Source of the DNA: an uncultured Peptococcaceae bacterium | GTDB taxonomy: Bacteria; Bacillota; Desulfotomaculia; Desulfotomaculales; Desulfocucumaceae | Direction of reading: 5' to 3' | Assembly (NCBI GenBank): GCA_958417755.1 | Contig: CATZDY010000002.1 | Span: 1-56,834, forward strand | DNA length: 56,834 bases | Shown here: positions 51,333-56,834 of the stretch, one piece after another | How the letters are laid out: the number at the start of each line of letters is the position of its first letter | Position numbering within the stretch: the first letter of the stretch is position 1 | Position numbers and translations under genes: made by a program | The notes under the pieces: generated by a model | The model's database searches: none | Told to the model about the DNA's origin: nothing | The model's input: only the letters and a program-made list of their open reading frames with translations

Positions 51333-54300
51333 TTATTGTTCAAATAATGCATCACACATTGCAATGTATTGCCTATCACTATAACCTTCCAAAACAATTG
51401 CTTTGTTAGGACATTCACCGGCACATGTGCCGCATCCCTGACAAATCACAGCCTCTATCTCCGCTTTAAAGGTGCTGTTAATTCTGGGCGCATTATAAGG
51501 ACATAAACGCACACAAGTAAGACATGCAGCACATTTTTCTGGATCCACTTTGGCTGTTACTCCTTTGGATTCTAAGGTATCACGACCTAAGACAGTAGCT
51601 GCTCTACCTGCTGCTGCCTTGGCTTGGGCAATGGTTTCCTCAATATTTTTAGGACCATGGGCCAAGCCAGCCATAAAGACACCCTCTGCCGCAAAGTCCA
51701 CAGGACGTAATTTCATATGGGCCTCTAAGAAGAAGGAGTCAGGATTCAAGGGAACTTTAAATATCTGGGATAAATGTTGATTGCTTTTTGCTGGTGCTGT
51801 TGCAGTTGCCAATACAAGTAAATCAGGGTGTAAAGTAATGGTTTGAGCTAATATATGGTCTTGAATGGATACAAGCAATTGCTTATCCACCTGGCTTACC
51901 TGGGGTTTTTCTTCCACATTATAACGAATGAAAAATACGCCTTTATCCCTTGCTTCACGGTAAAAATCTTCATTAAACCCATAGGTACGAATATCTCGAT
52001 ATAGAACCACAATATTAAGCTTTGGATTGATGGATTTAAGTTTTAAAGCTTGTTTCACTGTTTTGGTACAACAAATTCTGCTGCAATAGGGCCGACCTTC
52101 TTCTCTAGACCCAACACATTGAATCATAACAATGGTTTTGGCCTGACTTAATTTGCTGTCATTGGCAGTGATGGCTTCATCCAATTCCAATTGGGTAAGC
52201 ACCCGCGGATCTTCTCCATACAGATACTCTGTGGGGGGAGACTCCTGGGCCCCAGTAGCAATGATGGTAGCCCCATGTTGAATTTGTTCTCCATTACTAA
52301 GTTTTGTGGTAAAGTTTCCGACATAACCCGATACTTCTGATACCTCACAGCCGGTATGGACAATAATATTGTTATTTGTCTCCACAAGTTTCATTAAGTC
52401 CTGTAAATAAGTCTTTGTATCCTCACCACTAATGCGGTGGGCTATCCCGCCTAAATGATCTGTTTTTTCAATGAGATGCACTTGATAACCTTGCTCTGCC
52501 AAAGTTAAGGCCGAGTTCATACCAGCAATACCGCCACCAATCACCATGGAAGTAGGAATCACACTAACCACAATGGGATCCACAGGTTTTAAGGTGGAAG
52601 CTTTGGCCACTGCCATTGCTGTTAATTCTTTTGCTTTTAGGGTAGCCTTTTCTGGCTCTTTCATATGCACCCATGAACATTGATCCCGAATATTAGCCAT
52701 TTCAAACAATTGTTTATTTAAACTGGATTCTCTCATGGTTTCCTGGAACAATGGTTTGTGAGTCCGGGGACTGCAAGATGCCACCACAACACGATTTAAT
52801 TTGTGTTCCTCAATCAATTGCACCATAGAAGCCTGATTATCTTGAGAACAAGCATATAAACTTTCTTGGGCATATACCACATTGGGCAAAGTTTTTACAT
52901 ATTCCACCACAGCGGGAACATCCACTACACTGCTAATATTAATCCCACAATGACACACAAAAACACCAATCCGTGGCTCTTCTGCCAATACATCTTTTTC
53001 TGCTGGAAAGGTTCTCTCTGTTACCAAAGTATTTCTAGCTGGAGCCAAAAAAGTAGAACAATCTCCCGCTGCAGCACTGGCTTGCATTACAGTTTCAGGA
53101 ATGTCCTTAGGCCCACTAAAGGCCCCTGCCACATAAATGCCTTCCCGGGTGGTTTCTACCCCAGTATTGGGTTTCATTTTACAAAAATTATATTGATTCA
53201 GCTCTAAATCCATAATTTCCGCCAACTGAATGGCATCTCGGGATGGTTTCAAACCCACGGAAAGTACAACCATATCAAAGTCCTCTTCCATAAATGAACC
53301 ATCAGAATTTTTATACCGTAAACGCAAGTCTTTGGTTTGTTGCAATTCTTTCACCGTGGAAATCATACATTTAATATAGCGTACATCATAATCATTCTTA
53401 GCCCGGTTGTAATATTTTTCAAAATCCTTTCCAAAAGCTCGTACATCAATACAAAAGATAGTTGACTCTAAACCAGGAACATGTTCCCTGGCAATAATGG
53501 CTTCTTTTGTTGCATACATACAACAGACAGAAGAACAATAGCCGTTTTCTTTACAAATATCCCTTGAACCCACACATTGAATAAAAGCAACTTTTTTAGG
53601 TTCTTTACCATCAGAAGGTCTCTGTACATGTCCTTGATAGGGACCAGAAGCACTCAACATACGTTCAAACTGTAAACTGGTAATCACATTATCATAGACG
53701 CCATAACCGTATTCCCCTCTTAATTTTGCATCAAATAACTCAAAACCAGGGCAGAGAATAATTGCCCCCACCTCAATGCTTATTTCTTTTTCAGTCATTT
53801 GATGATCAATGGCATCCACTTGACAAGACTCAATACATTTCCCACAAGCTTTGGGATTCTTTAAGCGCAGACATTTTGCGGGATCAATGGTATAAGCATT
53901 GGGATATGCTTGGGGATATAATTTATAAATGGCTTTTCGTTTTCCCATCCCTTGGTTAAATTCATCATCTACTTTTACAGGACAATTATCAGCGCAATTG
54001 CCGCATCCTAAACATTTATCAACATCTACATAACGAGGATGTTGTTTAATTTTTACTTGATAATGACCAGGCTCTCCTTCTAGATCAATCACTTCTGAGG
54101 TGGTAAGTACCTCAACATTACGATGCCTTCCGCACTCCACCAATTTAGGTGATAAAATACACATGGAACAGTCATTGGTAGGGAAGGTTTTATCCAACAT
54201 GGGCATTCTACCGCCAATGGCTGGAGATTTTTCGACCAAATATACTTTATATCCCATTTCAGCCATGTCCAAAGCGGATTGCATCCCGCTAATACCAGCA

Positions 54301-54347
54301 CCAACCACCAATACGGCACCTATTTTATCGCTATTTGTATTCTTCAA
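51333..54347 (-). CDS. hdrA: HdrA-like flavoprotein, tandem two-module form (third copy)
   Basis: This protein of about 1004 residues has the same plan as the HdrA at 35.9 kb: GAGISGMQSALDMAEMG at the N-terminus, TNDCSMCILSPK, ferredoxin motifs CLGCGNCADNCP and CGKCIESC, VCHCGIN, YACSQD, and a second flavin module (VIGGGIAGMNSAL). Two terminal clusters follow (CAACLTCVRLCP, CQGCGTCAGECP). I place the start at TTG 54347, 8 bases after GGAGG, which makes the N-terminus align with the paralogues; ATG 54368 would include that site. It follows hdrC and hdrB on the same strand, so it forms a self-contained HdrABC set. Confidence 0.9.
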   Translation of the reverse strand: MKNTNSDKIGAVLVVGAGISGMQSALDMAEMGYKVYLVEKSPAIGGRMPMLDKTFPTNDCSMCILSPKLVECGRHRNVEVLTTSEVIDLEGEPGHYQVKIKQHPRYVDVDKCLGCGNCADNCPVKVDDEFNQGMGKRKAIYKLYPQAYPNAYTIDPAKCLRLKNPKACGKCIESCQVDAIDHQMTEKEISIEVGAIILCPGFELFDAKLRGEYGYGVYDNVITSLQFERMLSASGPYQGHVQRPSDGKEPKKVAFIQCVGSRDICKENGYCSSVCCMYATKEAIIAREHVPGLESTIFCIDVRAFGKDFEKYYNRAKNDYDVRYIKCMISTVKELQQTKDLRLRYKNSDGSFMEEDFDMVVLSVGLKPSRDAIQLAEIMDLELNQYNFCKMKPNTGVETTREGIYVAGAFSGPKDIPETVMQASAAAGDCSTFLAPARNTLVTERTFPAEKDVLAEEPRIGVFVCHCGINISSVVDVPAVVEYVKTLPNVVYAQESLYACSQDNQASMVQLIEEHKLNRVVVASCSPRTHKPLFQETMRESSLNKQLFEMANIRDQCSWVHMKEPEKATLKAKELTAMAVAKASTLKPVDPIVVSVIPTSMVIGGGIAGMNSALTLAEQGYQVHLIEKTDHLGGIAHRISGEDTKTYLQDLMKLVETNNNIIVHTGCEVSEVSGYVGNFTTKLSNGEQIQHGATIIATGAQESPPTEYLYGEDPRVLTQLELDEAITANDSKLSQAKTIVMIQCVGSREEGRPYCSRICCTKTVKQALKLKSINPKLNIVVLYRDIRTYGFNEDFYREARDKGVFFIRYNVEEKPQVSQVDKQLLVSIQDHILAQTITLHPDLLVLATATAPAKSNQHLSQIFKVPLNPDSFFLEAHMKLRPVDFAAEGVFMAGLAHGPKNIEETIAQAKAAAGRAATVLGRDTLESKGVTAKVDPEKCAACLTCVRLCPYNAPRINSTFKAEIEAVICQGCGTCAGECPNKAIVLEGYSDRQYIAMCDALFEQ

Positions 54348-54370
54348 GTTCCTAACCTCCATCCCCAATA

Positions 54371-55225
54371 TTAACGCATTAAAGAGAGTGAACGCAGTAG
54401 CGGTTTGGGATCAATCAAATGTTTACCTAACCAAGTATTTGTTTCTGGTAAATCCAAAGCCAAGCCAATCAGTTCAGTAAAATAAAAAGCAGGCATCCCC
54501 TTTAAACGTTCTTTTCTGCGCATCTCAAGATTGCTCTGGCATAAAGGGCAAGCAGTAACCAAAGCCTGAGCTCCAGCTTCTTCTGCCATGTTAATGATCT
54601 TAGTAACCCAACTTACCACATGATCAGTGGCAGTCAAGGCTAAACTAGCACCACAACAATCCGTTTTATAGGACCATTTTACAGGTTCAGCCCCTAATGC
54701 TTTGACAAGATGATCCATGGACATGGGGTTTTCCGGATCATCAAAAGTGATAATCTGGGGGGGACGAACCAAGAGACAACCATAATAACAAGCAACCTTC
54801 AGCCCTTCCAAAGGTTTCACTACCTTCTCAGCCACTGCCTTAACCCCGAAACGTCCAGCAATGGCCTCTAACATAGAAATACTTTGTACTTTGCCAGTAA
54901 ATTGAAATCCAACGGTTTTTTCAATTTGAGCCCGCTTTTTTTCATTGGTTTTTAATGCATGCTCTGTCTTTTTCATGCGATTAAAACAAGCAGCACAAGG
55001 AATGGCCACATCCAAACCCAATTCTTGTGCTTTGGCGATATTATGGGCAGGCAAAGTAAGGGCTAACATTTGGCTGGTACTATGTGCCGATGTAGCACCA
55101 CAACATACCCAATCATCCAGTTCTCTTAATGTTATACCTAAGGCTTTGCAAATCACTTTTGTAGATAAATTATACTCTTTTGCTGTGGCTTCCAGGGAAC
55201 AACCGGGATAATATGCTAGCTCCAT
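54371..55225 (-). CDS. hdrB: HdrB-like subunit
   Basis: This 284-residue protein has the two CCG domains of HdrB. The first shows YYPGCSLEATAKEYN, WVCCGATSAH and PCAACFNRMK; the second ACYYGCLLVRP, DCCGASL and ACPLCQSNLEMR. In HdrB these Cys bind the non-cubane [4Fe-4S] clusters that reduce a disulfide. The natural substrate in bacteria is unknown because coenzyme M and B are not expected. ATG 55225 is preferred, with GGAGG upstream; the start at 55252 would include that site. Confidence 0.9.
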   Translation of the reverse strand: MELAYYPGCSLEATAKEYNLSTKVICKALGITLRELDDWVCCGATSAHSTSQMLALTLPAHNIAKAQELGLDVAIPCAACFNRMKKTEHALKTNEKKRAQIEKTVGFQFTGKVQSISMLEAIAGRFGVKAVAEKVVKPLEGLKVACYYGCLLVRPPQIITFDDPENPMSMDHLVKALGAEPVKWSYKTDCCGASLALTATDHVVSWVTKIINMAEEAGAQALVTACPLCQSNLEMRRKERLKGMPAFYFTELIGLALDLPETNTWLGKHLIDPKPLLRSLSLMR

Positions 55226-55296
55226 AAGAGAAATCCCCTCCTTCAATAGCAATTGAACAATATAAAAAATTTTTGTTTTTCAACTTCCAATCACAA

Positions 55297-55839
55297 TCAG
55301 CTTCCCACTGTATCTTTAAAAATCTTTTTAACCTTTTGTTTTTCTTTAATACCTTTAGAAAAAATAGATATCTTACCTTTTAAAAACATGGAAAGTCCGT
55401 AATCCATATCAGAAAATAAGTCAGGCGCTTTGAGTTTATACCGAGCCATCATCATACCTTCATTGACACGCCCTGAAGATTTTACATTTTTCAAGAAAAT
55501 GGTATTGAATAAATGAATTTTTTCCTGAGATATGGTATTTCTTAAAATTGCTGTTTCCTTCAATGCATCCATTACTTCACCACTGTCAATGTTATTGGGA
55601 CATCTAGCACCACATATTTCACAACCAGTGCATAACCATATGCTATTGGACTTTAAAACTTCTTCTTCCAAACCCAATTGCATCATACGCAAAATCTGAT
55701 TTGGCGAATGATCTGCATCTCCTGCCATTGTACAAGCAGAGGCACATTTTTGGCACTGAAAACACAAATCAATGGGTTGACCGCTCAATTCCTTAATGGA
55801 TTGAAAAAATGAGCGATTGCTGTCTGCGAAAAATTCCAT
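55297..55839 (-). CDS. hdrC: HdrC-like subunit
   Basis: This 180-residue protein carries two [4Fe-4S] motifs, CFQCQKCASACTMAG (about residues 26-40) and CTGCEICGARCPNNI (about 70-84), then a helical, Lys-rich C-terminus. It links HdrA to HdrB. It is the first gene of the minus-strand operon, with AAGGGAG upstream of ATG 55839. No flx or mvhD gene accompanies this set. Confidence 0.9.
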   Translation of the reverse strand: MEFFADSNRSFFQSIKELSGQPIDLCFQCQKCASACTMAGDADHSPNQILRMMQLGLEEEVLKSNSIWLCTGCEICGARCPNNIDSGEVMDALKETAILRNTISQEKIHLFNTIFLKNVKSSGRVNEGMMMARYKLKAPDLFSDMDYGLSMFLKGKISIFSKGIKEKQKVKKIFKDTVGS

Positions 55840-56314
55840 TTTGCGATAGCTCCCTTCTTATAATATGCAAATATTGTAAGGATCAATGAACCAAGTATCA
55901 ATCTCGCATCTTGACCCGTTTTGCCCCAAAGACAAGTTATACATAAAAATACATACAATAAATGACTAATATGGAAAAATAATGATATTTTAACCTTAAA
56001 CCTGTTTCATGCTCATCCTATAAGTATATCAATCCATAAAATGAAAAACAATGACTTCTTACAATTAAAGGTTTATGAATAAAAGGAATGGTTCACAATT
56101 GATAGGGCATATTGTATTTAATGTAAATCCCATTCAATGCTTTTAAAAGTTTTTATTTTATATGAAAATTTAAGAGAAAATTAAGAAACAATTTTTATTT
56201 TACAGGCGTCTCTATTTTATAATAAATAAGGTTCTTATTTTGAAAGGAGGTTAGCTAGGATTATAATTTTTAGTTATTTAGTTATTCATGAAAATAGACT
56301 GGTGGTGTAATTGA
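55840..56314. other. Spacer between divergent hdrC and deacetylase genes
   Basis: I see no gene. A perfect AAAGGAGG at about 56243-56250 is not followed by a start codon in range. TATAAT-like sequence occurs near 56217. The spacer should hold the promoters of both flanking genes. Confidence 0.5.
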
Positions 56315-56834
56315 TTGAAGAAAAAAGCACTTGGCATTGGTATTTTGGTTTTAGTTTTAATAGGTATTATACTTTTTGTTTGCATGGAACTTCATGGCTC
56401 TCATAAATTACCAGTTCTTACATACCATCACATACAAGAAAAAGGAACTTTTGATATAGAAAAACAGGGACATCTTATTACAACACCAGAAAAATTAGAA
56501 GAACAACTAAAAGCTGTTCAAGCAGCAGGATATCATACCATTACCATTGGAGAATTGCAAGCCTATCATGAAAAAAAAGGAACCTTACCTGAAAACCCAA
56601 TTCTAATAACCTTTGATGATGGATATAATAGTACCTACCAATATGCCTATCCGATTTTAAAAAAACTGAATATGAAAGCCACTGTATTTGTCCCTTGTGT
56701 TCTCATTCGGGATGAAGAAAATCCTTCTTTGGGACATCCTTCTTTCTTTACATGGCAACAGGCAAAAAAAATGTATGACAGTGGGGTTATGGACATACAA
56801 AGTCATACCTATCATTTACATGAAGCTGTAAAAA
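56315..56834 (+). CDS. Polysaccharide deacetylase, membrane-anchored (partial)
   Basis: The gene runs off the right end; 173 codons are present. TTG 56315 follows GGTGGTG. The peptide starts with a Lys-rich end and one membrane helix, then a NodB/CE4 domain: PVLTYHHI, LITFDDGYNST (with the catalytic Asp and a metal Asp) and SHTYHLH (metal histidines). Such enzymes remove acetyl groups from peptidoglycan or other cell-wall glycans on the outer face of the membrane. The substrate is not defined by sequence. Confidence 0.85.
   Translation, partial: MKKKALGIGILVLVLIGIILFVCMELHGSHKLPVLTYHHIQEKGTFDIEKQGHLITTPEKLEEQLKAVQAAGYHTITIGELQAYHEKKGTLPENPILITFDDGYNSTYQYAYPILKKLNMKATVFVPCVLIRDEENPSLGHPSFFTWQQAKKMYDSGVMDIQSHTYHLHEAVK

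Noticed and set aside
1..56834. CRISPR arrays, insertion sequences, integrases or rRNA genes
   Set aside because: No regularly spaced direct repeats, transposase-like or integrase-like frames, or rRNA sequence were seen when reading through the window.

Overview
The window looks like the chromosome of a low-GC, Gram-positive, strictly anaerobic member of the Clostridia that runs the Wood-Ljungdahl (reductive acetyl-CoA) pathway. The evidence is a complete carbonyl branch (acsA/cooS, acsB, acsC, acsD, acsE plus two CooC/AcsF-type ATPases), MetV/MetF, many HdrA-type flavin proteins, a sporulation sigma-K gene, cobalamin and S-box riboswitches, and AGGAGG-type ribosome binding sites with frequent TTG and GTG starts. 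The gene content suggests a Peptococcaceae-like organism, but the sequence alone does not fix the genus.

Layout. 1-3.7 kb: a Fur/Zur-type regulator and a ZnuABC-like metal importer. 3.8-6.6 kb: feoA-feoB and a Cys-rich FeoB partner behind two near-consensus Fur boxes. 6.7-8.4 kb: a cobalamin riboswitch with a long leader, the cobalt transporter gene cbiM, and a cbiN broken by a small deletion. 8.5-15.2 kb: dnaE, a TRAP (mtrB) homologue, pfkA and pyk. 15.5-17.1 kb: an acyl-CoA synthetase. 17.2-19.9 kb (minus): a three-gene homocysteine-synthesis operon under an S-box riboswitch. 20.3-21.0 kb (minus): sigK with an in-frame stop. 21.2-25.6 kb: a Ca2+-type P-ATPase, three tRNAs (Pro, Tyr, Gln; minus) and an exported alkaline-phosphatase-fold protein. 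26.0-35.3 kb: cooC, cooS, acsB, acsC, acsF, acsD, acsE. 35.9-43.4 kb: HdrA, MvhD/FlxD-like, FlxC-, FlxB- and FlxA-like proteins and an HdrD-like protein. 43.6-50.0 kb: a giant HdrA with an embedded GltD-type NAD(P)H module, then MvhD, MetV and MetF. 50.2-51.0 kb: a divergent pair of small HTH regulators. 51.3-55.8 kb (minus): a third hdrC-hdrB-hdrA set. From 56.3 kb: the start of a membrane-anchored polysaccharide deacetylase that runs off the window.

How it fits together. The acs genes make or cleave acetyl-CoA and need ferredoxin, a corrinoid and much iron. Just downstream lie three different HdrA systems that could redistribute electrons between NAD(P)H, ferredoxin, thiols/disulfides and methylene-tetrahydrofolate. 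The most striking is the HdrA-GltD fusion encoded directly before mvhD-metV-metF. It has the parts needed for an NAD(P)H-driven, possibly flavin-bifurcating methylene-THF reductase. Iron uptake (feo), cobalt uptake (cbiM) and homocysteine/SAM supply (S-box operon) lie nearby but are separate transcription units. Two genes, sigK and cbiN, appear to carry inactivating mutations. No CRISPR array, insertion sequence, prophage structural gene or rRNA was seen.
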